From Bisporella sp. PMI_857 (lineage: Eukaryota > Ascomycota > Leotiomycetes > Helotiales > Helotiaceae): a stretch of 64,000 nt of DNA. The notes under the pieces were generated by a model. That model was not told the origin of the DNA, did no database searches, and was given only the letters and a program-made list of their open reading frames with translations. The stretch is from positions 1-64,000 of the forward strand of contig JAJSPD010000007.1 of the NCBI GenBank assembly GCA_021307315.1, given 5' to 3'. Shown here piece by piece: positions 26,201 to 37,412 of the stretch (positions are counted from its first letter, which is position 1; the number at the start of each line of letters is the position of its first letter). A program made the translations under genes and the position numbers.

Positions 26201-28290
26201 ATGGGTAAGTTATCTACAGGAAAGGAGTCTTTTGTCACAACGGCGACCACATGGTGCAAAAGGATGAGGCGTGATGGAAGGCTTATAGCTAACATATTCT
26301 GCCACATAGCGCCAAAGAAGAAGGAGCAGCAGAAGATGTCCCTCGGGGCCTTCTTGACTGACGAAAGTAAGTCGCCAAGGCAGCCTCGCCTCCCTTTTGA
26401 CAGAAACTGACCTGCTTCAGAAATGGGTTCATGGGCTGATGAAATGGAGGATATACCTGTTTGTAAGTCAATTCCAATTGCGCGTAATGCTTCACCTGCT
26501 GACAACCAACCTTTAGCCGGTATGCTTAACCTTTCAGTTGAGACTCGGGAATTGAGAATTGATCAGGACTGTTGGCATGCTGACTACATAAGATTCCCGA
26601 ACTAATTATGGAGGAGCTCCGCGCACTACATACAGCTCTACTACGGGTACATATGGTGGAACTGGAGGTGAGCTTTTCAATGTCTAGTTTTTCTGCGCAA
26701 TTGTACTTACCATTCTCAGGTTACTCTGTCAGAGAAGAGCTCCCGCTCCCGGACAAGCCACCTTATACTGTGCATCTCGGCAATTTGTCGTTCGATGCCA
26801 CTGTTGGCGATGTCACCGATTTCTTCGCTGGCTGCGAATGTACCAATGTTCGAATCATTGAAGATAAGCTAGAGAACAAGCCAAAAGGTTTTGGCTATGC
26901 AGAATTTGCTACGCTGGATGGTATAAAGTCAGCATTGACTCTGAATGGCACACAGTTCCAAGGCCGCAACATTCGAATTAGTGTTGCTGATCCACGTAAG
27001 AATCGCCATTGCATTTGATGTCTAGATACTAACGACTTATCAGCAAAGGATCGTGACCGCCCCGATGCAAGAGAGTTAACTGATTGGAGTCGCAAAGGCC
27101 CATTGCCAGATTTACCAGGCCGTGGAGACCGTCGTGCATCGGACAGGGGAGGATTTGGAGGCGACTTTGAGCGGAAGGAGCGAACGCCATATGCCGGAGC
27201 GGAAGGTGATGGAAAGGTACGAGATTTTGGAAATTGGGAACGTAAAGGCCCGCTACCCTCGCTTCCTCAAACCGAGCGGGGTCCTAGAGATGGCGGTCGC
27301 CCACGCACCAACGAAGGTCCTAAGGCAGAAGGATTCAGAGACCGGAGGGCTTCTCCAGCTGCTTGGGGTGAAGGGCGTCAACAGCCAGGCTCACAGGATG
27401 GCGGATCACGACCACCTCGACGTGAGTTCCAGGAGCGACCCGTTCCAGACCGTACCCCCACTGCGGCCGAACAGGATAATCAGTGGCGTGCTAAGATGAA
27501 GCCTGATGCACCTGCTGCTAAGTCTCCTGTTCCCTCCCGTGATGGAAGCGAAGCCCCGTCTTCGCCTGCGCCTGGAAATGCTGCGCCCGTACCATCAACT
27601 CGACCGAAGTTAAATCTCGCAAAGAGAACTGTCACTGATGTGCCGGATCAACCATCTCCTACAACTTCAGTCACTGGTAGTAACAAGCCCAATCCATTTG
27701 GCGGTGCTTCGGCTGTGGATACTGCAGCAAGAGAGCGCCAGGTTGAAGAGGCAAGAGCTGCTGCTATTGCAGAAAAGAAAGCCGCCGAAGAAAAAGCCAA
27801 GGCTGACCGCACTGAAGCAGCGAAACACCAAGCTGCTGAGGCAGAGCAACAGAAGACTGCTGAGGGAGAGAAGAAGATCGAGATTTTACAACGACCCGAA
27901 GGTGAGGATGTTGGCAAGTCCGAGAGCGGCAACCAGAATGGCACTGCTCCTGACAAGCCAAGAGAACTTGTTGCCAGGCCGAAGCCATCGGATACGGGAG
28001 CTTGGAGACGACCGTCTCAAGGCCCCCCAGGACCAAGAGATGATGGTCCACCTCGAGGCCCGAGAGGTGGTCGGGGAGGACGTGGGGGTAGAGGTGACGG
28101 CCAAGGGCGAGGCCCGAGGCATTTTGACGAAGGCAGAGGCGGACGACAAAACTCAAACGGTAGAGTTTCTTCGCCAGCGGTTCCAGCACCAACATCTGCT
28201 ACAATTGTCGAGGCCGATCCTGACGCTCCTGCAGATGATGGCTGGAGCACTGTTGCTAAGCCAAAGAAAAATAACCGTGGAGGTAGATAG
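26201..28290 (+). CDS. tif3: Translation initiation factor eIF4B
   Basis: RNA-binding cofactor of the eIF4A/eIF4F helicase in mRNA scanning, cytosolic, 566 residues. Exons: 26201-26204 (4 nt holding the ATG), 26310-26366, 26421-26462, possibly a 3-nt exon 26517-26519, 26593-26667, 26720-26995, 27044-28290. Spliced, the N-terminus reads MAPKKKEQQKMSLGAFLTDE, then GSWADEMEDIP, the signature start of fungal eIF4B. One RRM follows at about residues 85-160 (RNP2 VHLGNLSF, RNP1 KGFGYAEF). The remainder is charged and disordered: Pro/Arg-rich, a KAAEEKAKADR helix-prone stretch, and an RGG block (GGRGGRGGRGDG) near the C-terminus. If the 3-nt exon is not used, the same total length minus one residue results. 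Coding length and motif order match the family. Confidence 0.93.
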
Positions 28291-31200
28291 ATCACCTTCC
28301 GGACATGGGAGATCAACATGTACAGTGTAACTCTCGTACAGAATTTGAGTAGCGTTGTTGCGATCTACTATCGAAAGTCTGGCTTGCGTATGTTTCGACC
28401 TTGAGCCACATACCCCTACTCATTCACGTTCTGCTTCATCTTTGACGATTTTCTTTTGGCGTTGGATCTCTTCCCGTGGCTAGATCTCATACTTGCAATC
28501 AGCTCAGCAGTGGCATTGGAAACACAAAACGCATATACAGAATTGGGGCGCCTCGCACCTAGATTGCATATGGGCGGCCCTTCAGAAATCAACATCTCTC
28601 GACTCTTCCTAGCATGACTTCACATTTCGATGCCTGTTCACGAAAACGTCACTGTTTCCTCTGGCATGTTTTATGGCGAATTAGGACTCCTATCAAAAGT
28701 ACTTTATTCAATCATAGCGGCTTGGGCAGCTTCTTTGTCAAGGCGGCTGGCTGGACACTAGGGTACGGAAAGTGGATGTATGGTCAGATAGCCCATCTGT
28801 TTGTACTTCTAAACATCTGAATTTCAGTCATGCAGAACACCCTCAAAGATATAATTGTAGATACCCAACGAGCTAACAACTTGTCAAGCTCTAAACGATT
28901 CTTACTTATGTAGCATTGCTTCCTTAACCTAAGGAGTTACGCGAACGTAAAAGTAGCCGGTTCTACGTCACGTGCCCTAGCGTTCCTGATACTCGTGATA
29001 TCTAGGCGTATATACATTCTCAGTCGATGTCGCTGCCCTTTACTGCCGAACCGGCAACTTTGGGCTGTCTGGGGGTGCATAGTCTGACCTGGAAGTGATG
29101 GGTTATGGAAGACCCCCCCCCCCAACATAGTTGTGCATATTGCCAAAAACCTATTATTGCTCCTCCACCGTTGAATCCTAATGACACCCCCTTGACCTTC
29201 GAGCTACCATAGACTTTAATATGTCTTTAGATGAAACTGAGGGTGGTGCTGCCGCGGACTGTCTTTGCATGCAGTGGCTGCTTGAGCCAGCCAGTGAGTG
29301 TCTTCCGCCGACGCCTCAAGCCGATTCATATTATAACGTTAGAATATGAGTAGCCTATGGGGAAAGAGCCATGGGATTTGAAATAGGCCAAAGATTCAAG
29401 ACGTTCGAGAAGAAGCCGCTAAAAGGTGACACAGAGAATTCTCCTTTTGCGTCTATGCTCATGTTGATATGCCCCATATTCATGGCTGCTAACTCCTCAT
29501 CTGCGTGGAGAGTCTGTCGTTTCTAGCAAACATTTGCCAACTGACTAGATGACTCCGCTTCGGATTACATTTCTACATCGCTCATTGAACAGAGTATCAT
29601 TGCAGGAACATTCTTCTGTCCCGAAGGCAGTTCAAAAATTCCCTTGAAGGCCATACCGAATGCCACAGGTTAGGGATTTCCCCACCTAGAAGAGTCCTTA
29701 AGAGTCCTTAAGATTTCTGAAGAAATCGATAGAGAGAAGTTTAGGCTCCATCATGACGGACCATACGATGAATAGCATTATGTTGCCTCAATCTATTGTT
29801 GGGGTGGCTCACGAAATGCTATGCTCACTGAGGACATCGTTGATGCATTCAGAACGGGTATAACAGTTCGGCTGTTACCATGGTCAGTACTTTATGCTAT
29901 TCGCACTATGCGAGAATTTTATATATCGTTTTCTGACTCGACTCGCTTGTATCATCCAAGACGATGAATATGATATTTCCAAGAAATATTAAACTGAATG
30001 CTTTAGACATATAGCCGAGCAACGGTTCTAGCCATTGCCTACAGATTAAAAAGCGATGGTAAAAGGTTTCACCAGTAGCGGGTTTATCAAGCGATCCGAT
30101 TTTAGTGTTCCAGAGGCCGTACAAACTTGGTTCCGTTGTTCTAATTCATATGGACAAGGATTGGATATGGACCAACCTTCCCATGGAGAATGGTGTTACA
30201 GGCTGGTATTACCTCTCCGAGACTGCTAGACTTCTTATTGTGTCAGCTGTGGTGGATATGCCAAAGTGTCTATGGTAAAGAGTGGGTAAGTCGACGGATA
30301 GAGACGATCATCGCATGAATGGCTGGAAAAGTAAAATGATCCATTCGAAGCATGAAATGGAAGCAATACTCTTAGAAAAGGCACGCTACCTTCACTATCC
30401 ACTTCTAGGTGCCTTACGTGTCCTACGGCCAGTATCATCGTTATGGTCGGGCAGCGACACGACTTGGGGAAGTGCTTCGGGGCGAGCATCTTTCTGGGTA
30501 TAGAAGATTTATCTCCCCTTAAATTCCTCTGGTAAGCGTCAGATTTTCAGGGGAATTACTCTTCAACTAGAGGGTTGTATCAAATGTTTGCTCCTATCGC
30601 ATGCTTGTACTTCTCAACCATGCCTGGTAAGTACCTTCCTCCTCAAGTCGTATCGTATTCTAAGAATTCTCTAATAGGCATATGAGCTTTGATATCCTGG
30701 TACATAGGCTTACTGCGAACCTTGGCCGAAAGCTTCCAGGCATCATCATGATCATGGGCTACAATAAGGGGGCTTATCAAGTTCATCTGACACCCATGTC
30801 TGCTATCAAGCAAGGAAACCTCGGAAACTTCAGTTCACTAAGTACGGAATGGAGCTTATCATGATGCACCATATGGTACTGTGAAGTTTGGTCAGTTGGA
30901 CAGTGAAGGGGGAAGCTGAAGTGTGCCCTATAGTCAATGTCGCCTCCGGGCAATGGTCCAAGGTGGCTTGACTCCAAAACCGATAATCTGATAAGTTTAC
31001 CGTGGAGAAATAGACGCACCTATCTCCCTGTGACCTTCATGCCGTATTCCCTGGAGAAAGAATTCAACAATGGTGTACAACCGTGTGGAAAACAGAGGAC
31101 TATCTATACACATACCGGTTAGATCTTGTTGGTAGCATAAATTAGGTGTACATCTCATAGTAGATCCGGTGCTTTCTAATGTTTTATACTTGCTCAACCA

Positions 31201-31959
31201 TAGTCTTTAAAGAAGAAGAAACGATGCAGATGGCCAACCTTGCAATTTTTGAAAGGCGTCGACAACTCCTGGAGCAAAAAAACTGCTTCTACATGCATCA
31301 TAAGTTTTGATTAGAGAATAGGCCTAGTTATCGAGCAAATTGAACACCAAAGGTTCATATGTCATCGAAACAACGAAGCTCACTCTGAGGTTCTAAACCA
31401 TTACATCTCTGGTTGATTGAGTCTATCTATGAAGTCCAATTTCGAATGCATCTCGTCAGTGGAAATGCTATCACGGCCAGCATAGATGATTCCTGCTCCT
31501 GGACACCGCCTAGTGGACCACATGCAGAGAGCAGCATCTCCGATTTGACCGTTAGTGGGCACCCCGAGCGTTGGCTATCCTGATTAATGAGAAAATATTA
31601 AGGGCTGGGTAACACTGGAAGGTTCATGCCGACTAAAAACGCGCGAGAAGGCTATGAACTAGTGGATTTTCGTTTTATGAATACACAGATTCATATTTTC
31701 GCGATACTTTAAAACCTGTGTACGACTTGCTCTAATATTATTCATTAACTATTCCTTAGGCATGTTTCCTCTTTTCTAATTACCTATGAAAACCATGTCC
31801 ACAATGGACGACTCAAATTCACCCGCACGCCGCGAAATCAACTCCTACAACAGTCATAAACCACAGCTTAGAGATTGCATCAATATTTGCGCCAACCGCT
31901 TTGCCTCTAACCGTCTCATCGCCAATCAATCCTACGACCGTCGCTCCCCCGAGCCTAGC
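28291..31959. other. Gene-poor, probably decayed region
   Basis: After the eIF4B stop there are about 3.7 kb without a recognisable gene. Open frames are short and scattered on both strands. Small direct repeats occur (AAGAGTCCTT repeated near 29696) and a C run lies near 29110. Some segments read like protein for a few dozen codons (for example near 30700 and 30850 on plus), but I could not assign a family. This resembles old, mutated coding DNA or plain intergenic sequence. Confidence 0.35.
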
Positions 31960-33060
31960 CTGGATCAGCTCTGAAGGAAGAAATATGGAGCTAAATCATC
32001 TTTGAGCTTGATGAAGCCAACGCTCTGAAAAAAATGGAGTCGCTGATTGTAAGCGCATTGGCCGTAGTTCCAATCTGCGCTACATTGATGTAGCCGATCC
32101 CCACCAGACTTCTTCCGGCTTCGCAATGGCAGCCTCCACTGAGTGTCCAACTTGCATGGTTAAACCCATGTCGATAACCATCGCGGCTTCGAAGCCATAT
32201 ATTGTGCTTGTTGGGGTCCTCCATCGACCATATGCAGTAATGAACCGCCGAATAGCATAATGCTTCTAGAAATGATGTAGTAAGGCTTGTAACGTCCGAC
32301 CTTTGGGAGAGTGCCGCCGGTGACCATTACGAAAAGTACCGTGAGTAAGATAAAGGGGAGCTGACTGACGGATGCCCTAATCATAGCATCTCCTCCAATG
32401 AATTGAAAGAAAAGGGGGTTGGAGCCGGTAACATTTAGAACTACGCCTAGCACATAATCTAGGAGATGGCAGAGATCTTTAGAGCTCTCTTGGAACTATG
32501 ATCGGGAGGAAACGGCATCTCAACTTCAGCAATAACCGTAAAATGTATTACCCGACCCAAAAAGCGAAGTGAAGAGGAATAAAGCCTACTAGACTCCAAC
32601 AGTGAGACCCATACCAAGGGCTCCTTTACCTGGGAAAAGAAGAACCACCGCGTGACTTTGAGGGACTGCACTGGAAGGATATGCTAGTCTTTAATGGTGA
32701 AAGGATAGAGTCCTTCTTGTACCACGCAACAAATCTGGAAGATGCCCAGGACGACCCCAAGTACAATTGGTTTTGAGCGGCCCTATTTCTACGTTGAGCT
32801 AGCGAACGCAAAAACTACCATGAATAGCAAATAGGTACGCGCATTCATAGAGCGCGACCCAATCGACCACTCCTAGTGCCGTTTGAGAAGGAAACTCAGG
32901 AGCAGAGTCGAACTTTAGGTCATGAAAGAATGCTGCTAGGAGGAGAATGGCATCATCTAAGAGAAGATTGATGTAAAATTCCCACTAAAGTTCAAATCTC
33001 AGTCAGTGTACCGAGATGGAGCCCATAGGAACTCCAATCCCAACCTATGCAAGCTTTTCA
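31960..33060 (-). pseudogene. Decayed MFS drug/toxin-efflux-type transporter gene
   Basis: Several out-of-frame pieces on the minus strand line up, in order, with a DHA2-like (14-helix) major facilitator. Near 32985-32960 the DNA encodes WEFYINLLLDD, the usual WRW-FYINLP loop after helix 6. Downstream, 32453-32160 encodes FFQFIGGDAMIRASVSQLPF and then GGTLPKVGRYKPYY, the typical helix 8-9 region. Near 32110-32000 it encodes YINVAQIGTTANALTISDSIF, a late helix. Stops and frame changes separate every piece and no splice arrangement joins them, so the gene is dead. It lies downstream of, and on the same strand as, the flavin monooxygenase, hinting at a former metabolic or detoxification group. 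Ends are approximate. Confidence 0.72.
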
Positions 33061-34033
33061 ATCTAACCAAGGGCCTCAAAAATAGATTCCTGAATATCAG
33101 CTGTAGTGGTGGCATCGAGCCCTTCCTATGTACAGTGGACTGTTTCCTATATATTTGGAAGCTCTTCCGTCATAGAAAGGCACCTGCAAAAAACCCCGGG
33201 GTAATAACATATCAACGCCAATTGCTGATGGGCCTGTTTTACTCTAAAGACTCGGCGACTTCCTTGCTTAATTCCGCTTTCCTATCGACCGCCGCAGGTG
33301 AAATTGTAGAGGAATTTGCTTCTCTGGCATTATCCGCTATTGCTATGGAGATACCCTCGATGGTGGAAGGAAGCCGTGAAATCTAATATGCCCCATAGGA
33401 AGTGAAGAAGTCAAGGATATTATGATGACATTAAAAGCCAGGCAGCTGGAAGAATAGTTGTCGGTTGTGGATATTCTTCTGTTGGTGATTACCAGCCATT
33501 GTTAGATGAGTGGCCATTACACCGTCCACCCTGTATGTGAGAAGTCAACGATCACCATCACCCGTGTAAGCTTACCGTTCTGACACTAATATGAAGTCCC
33601 AGATGAGTATATGAATGCATGTTAAAAAGCTGCTCGAAAGTGCTTGACAATCAGTCAAACCTTAGACATTCAACCGAAGCGCACCAGCTTACAATAAGTA
33701 CAAGGCGGAATGCGGAAACCCAAAAAAAACGTATAGAGAAGAAAAGTCCGCCGCTCGGATGTTGACCAGTGGGGGACTAGAATTGAGTGTTGGAGTTTGA
33801 CAAAATAATATTCTTCAAGAAGCTTAGATCTTGCACTAGTTAGAATTACCGACAAGAGCGAGCCGTTACTGTAACAATACATCACATGTTAGCAATTTGC
33901 CTCGTTATGACAGAGAAGTAGAGTGTGATGCGAAAGGAGGGGCGAGAATGTCCGTTGGAATGAAGAAAACAAGCAGTAGAACGTATGCAAGTCGTTACAT
34001 TGATTAAAAAATAGCCTTCTTCTCTAATTCGAA
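33061..34033. other. Intergenic DNA, possibly upstream remains of the MFS relic
   Basis: This lies where the N-terminal half of the transporter should be if it was once complete. Minus-strand frames here are short and I could not match them to helices 1-5. No gene supported. Confidence 0.35.
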
Positions 34034-36250
34034 TCACGAGCTACTGTGTTTGGTGTTCTGTGTTAACCACTCCTGCACCAAGCCGATATAATCTTTTGAG
34101 CTATACGGATAGAAGAGGTTTGCAATAGTTCCTCGTTTTCGAAGGTAGTTTAGTCCCAAGTCCCGAACAAGCAAGTCATAATATGGCAAAGAGTCGAACG
34201 CAAAATCAGGAAATCTTGCGCCAAAGCCTACAGGCGTGCGCCACTTTGAGAACTGTGGGAGGCTTGAAGTCAGTAACCAACGAATAAGATAGAGATACAA
34301 TGACAGCGCCTCCTCTCAACCTTGCTTGCGACCAGCAAAGGCTTCGTCAGCTCAACGTGGGACTCGACTCACCCTATTGTGGAGAACGGTTTCATGAAAG
34401 GTATCTCCGTTGGTCGATAGCTTATCATCGAAGTGAGCTGCAATCCACAATGCCTGAACTTCAGAGCATATAGATGCCGAGAAGCTCATCATGCACCCTG
34501 CAAATGCCAAGTCCCGAGATTCAATAAATTTAGGAGGCACTATAAACCGGTAAAGCTTGAAACAATCCGTTTGGGCACCGGAACTGACGCTCTGACCGTC
34601 ATTAGCTTCAAGCAACGGCGTAAGAAAGGGGTTAGATTGTGGTTGATTGCGCAGTCTTGGTAGTTCTGTGAATATTTCCTCGTCGATACTATCAAGAACT
34701 TCTGAAGTCCAGGGTTCAGATTGGCTGGGAATGCCAAAATCGGCGCCTACTGGAAAAAACTTCAAAGGTGGTCCGGGCTTCCCTATATGTCAGGATTTGG
34801 GAGTCAGTTTTACCTTTTTGAGATATTGCTAGAGAAGGAAGCTGTTCGGAGCGAATTATTCCTAAGATATGTTCAAGGAGTATATGCATATCTGAAGCGC
34901 AAACAACTCATGAAACTTTCTAAAGCGGTAGATTTTGCTCTGGGAAGCTGACACTTACAGCCTGTACAGCACACTAGTGCAGATGTTGATAGTTGCTCCC
35001 CAGTAGAAAGATTGACGGCATTTGTATCGACATTTACAATGTCTGCGATATGCACTCGAACCGTGCCATTGCGGACAAAATCGAATATGTCCGTATCATA
35101 ATTCAGAATGGACAGACCAGACGCTCCTAAGAACATTGGATTTGTTGAAGGCTTCAACTTGATTGTCTCTGGGTGGGCAGAGTAGTTGTTGAGAGCGAGC
35201 ACGTCACCACCAAGAATTCCCCAAAACTTGTCAACAATGAAACGACCAACGGCAGTTTTGTGAAGAAATGAGCGAATCTTAGTATATCCATCCACATTTC
35301 CCCATATACAGGGGGAGAACCAGGTTAGAACTCGAGTCAGAACGAGCTTCTCAAGAAATTTTTTGAATGGGGTTACTTTCGCGGGAGACATCCAAGTTGG
35401 CCCATGGCCAGACTTTCTGATGATCCAATCCACTTGCTTACCTTGAGATGCATAAGCATGCACAGCATCCCATCCAGACTTTGTACATCCTGCCATGAAG
35501 TTTGTGAGTTAGCATTGCCTTATTAAGTATTTTACCCCCAGTTGGTCATGGGCGTCCTGAGTTAGAAAATTTTCTCCCAAGAATCACGCTTACCAAGGAT
35601 ACATACATTTCCTGGTGTCCCAAGAGTGGATGTGTGTTTTAGGATATCCTTGAAATGAAAGATCGGTGCCTTAAAGGACTCACTACCCTCAATTTGGGGT
35701 AAGAATGGATCTGAAGTAAATCCAGTAGCCACAATCAATTTTGATGTGAATACCTCGGATTTCTGACCTGCCCAAGGTGAATGCCACAGCTCCGTCTTGA
35801 CAATCCAGCCACCCCCATTCTTGTGTTCTGCCGATTGTACCTTAGTGTCGAAGCGAATGTTATTGAAGAAACCAAAATGCTCTGCGTAGCTAGTCAAATA
35901 ACGATGAAGTACTGGGCCAGGGATGTGTTGCTCAGGTTCCAAGTTGTAGCTCTCCAAGTCTAATGGGAAGTCGCTGAATTCATATGTGCCGACGATATTG
36001 TTTGATTTCAGACCAGGATATAGCCTATGCTGTGACCATGTGCCACCTAGCGTAGATGCACTTTCGAAAAGGATGATTTTGGCAGATGGTGTTATTTGTA
36101 GATACGTTTTAGCTGCTGCGAGGCCATAGACGCCTAGAGAGTGGAATTCTTTAGAGCAACTCACAGAGGTGGTACGGATAATGTCTGGATTGGATTGGAT
36201 GACTTACCCGCTCCAACAATTACTAGGTCAACCCTCTCTGGGTCTGTCAT
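34034..36250 (-). CDS. FAD-dependent monooxygenase (FMO / 4-hydroxyacetophenone monooxygenase-like)
   Basis: Predicted NADPH- and FAD-dependent oxygenase of 580 residues acting on an unknown small molecule. Exons (minus): 36250-36208, 36133-35594, 35489-34959, 34782-34373, 34252-34034; introns 74, 104, 176 and 120 bp. Splicing rebuilds the FAD-binding motif VIVGAGVYGLAAA (Gly13, 15, 18), followed by LFESASTLGGTW. The second dinucleotide site begins at Gly195 (VCILGCTKSGWD). Blocks such as LIVATGFTSDPFLP, CCTGWKPGPPLKF and WRTPVGFGARFPDF are conserved in fungal FMO-like enzymes. No signal peptide or obvious membrane anchor. The gene appears intact. It sits in a gene-poor patch with a dead MFS transporter downstream and a truncated repeat element about 200 bp upstream of its start, a setting typical of accessory metabolism. 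Substrate cannot be inferred. Confidence 0.9.
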
Positions 36251-36447
36251 TGTAACTCAGGTTCGAGGCGTGAGGAGTAGTCAGATTAGACGTCCGTAGG
36301 ATATAGAGATGTTCTAGTGGGAAAGGGTCAAGTCCAGTCTTCGAATTTCCTCGACGTTACTGTAGAGGGTAGAGTACAATGGAGGACGAAAGCTTGGTTC
36401 TTTTGCAGGCGTGGCTGAAGCCCCCACATTTCGGCGGGTGCAAGAAC

Positions 36448-36739
36448 AGTATTTAAATAAGCAGTATTTTAAATTTCAAAATGCTTAGTACTATAAAGAC
36501 TTAGATATAGCATTTCACGTTAAAATAACTCTTGTAATTTCTGTTTCTAAATAACTATTAATTGTATTAGTCCTAAACTTCACCTATGTATAAGAATTAC
36601 AGTTAAATCGTTATATATAAAGTTTTATAAAGCTAGGTAAAATAGTAGTTGAGATATAAAAATGCCAAAATCGTGACTTTTGGAGTGTTTTTGAGCGGCC
36701 AGGTTGATATGTGGCCAGTTAAGTGATTAAGTATGTTAG
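36448..36739. mobile_element. Truncated, diverged relative of the MITE-like element, copy B
   Basis: The core 36448-36665 aligns with the AT-rich core of the element at 7237-7666 (about 7373-7580), sharing long blocks such as TTTCTAAATAACTATTAATT. The right flank has the expected length (about 80 bp) and ends in GTATGTTAG, which read inward gives CTAACATAC, close to CTAACGTAC of copy A. The rest of that arm has diverged strongly. No left arm is present, so the copy is truncated at its left side. It lies upstream of the flavin monooxygenase start. Confidence 0.75.
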
Positions 36740-37412
36740 TGAAGCACGGGGAATTCACGGGGACTAAGTGGGGCATATCATGCCTTTAGGCTGCTAGTAT
36801 CTAGCTCTTGCTCTTGAAGCACCTTTCATGCAATACAACAACAATTATACCCATTTCAATTCTCCGAAATACCCTGCTCTCCGGAGAGATCTTTATTGCC
36901 AGGCAGCATTTCTGTCGGTCTTGGGATCCCCTACCATTTCTCCTGTTCGAACTAGTTATGACTAAGACCACGAACTTGGCCCTCCTTGGCCGAAGAGCTC
37001 TAACAAGCCAATGGTGATATCTCCTGTCAAGAGGAGGGTATCTTTGCCTTTTTTTGCTAAAATTAGTTTTAGTCTTGTATGTACCTTCCGTTGAGTTAAC
37101 TAAGCAACTGTTACGTGATGTTGAACTGATTCAATGTGACATGGTGAGATGAGGAGCAGTGTTCGAGATCCTTGGGTGTTGAACGCGATGAGTCTAGAAG
37201 ATGCTGCTATTACCACACAAAATCATCCCGCAAAACTGGATGGCTCGACATGATCAATTCTCATAACTTTGGGGCAATTTAAATAACCAGTACTGACACA
37301 TTAATGCACTCATTTCATTCTTTATGTCCAATGCTAGACTGGCTAATACTTTTCACCCCTTTACGCCATGCCATGCAGCCCTATCTTATAATGCTTTATA
37401 TCCAACAATCTT
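36740..37412. other. Intergenic region downstream of RRP5
   Basis: Between the truncated repeat and the RRP5 stop codon. AT-rich; no gene or other signal recognised beyond the presumed RRP5 3' untranslated region. Confidence 0.4.

Noticed and set aside
27638..28330. 230-codon frame overlapping the eIF4B coding region
   Set aside because: A shadow of the repetitive Arg/Glu/Gly-rich eIF4B tail in another frame.
29110..29122. C run as possible assembly gap or telomere-like repeat
   Set aside because: Short homopolymer only; similar G/C runs occur at 3350 and 53410 without any repeat unit.
28291..31959. Possible decayed gene pieces on plus near 30700-30900
   Set aside because: A few dozen protein-like codons, but no family could be assigned and no two pieces join.
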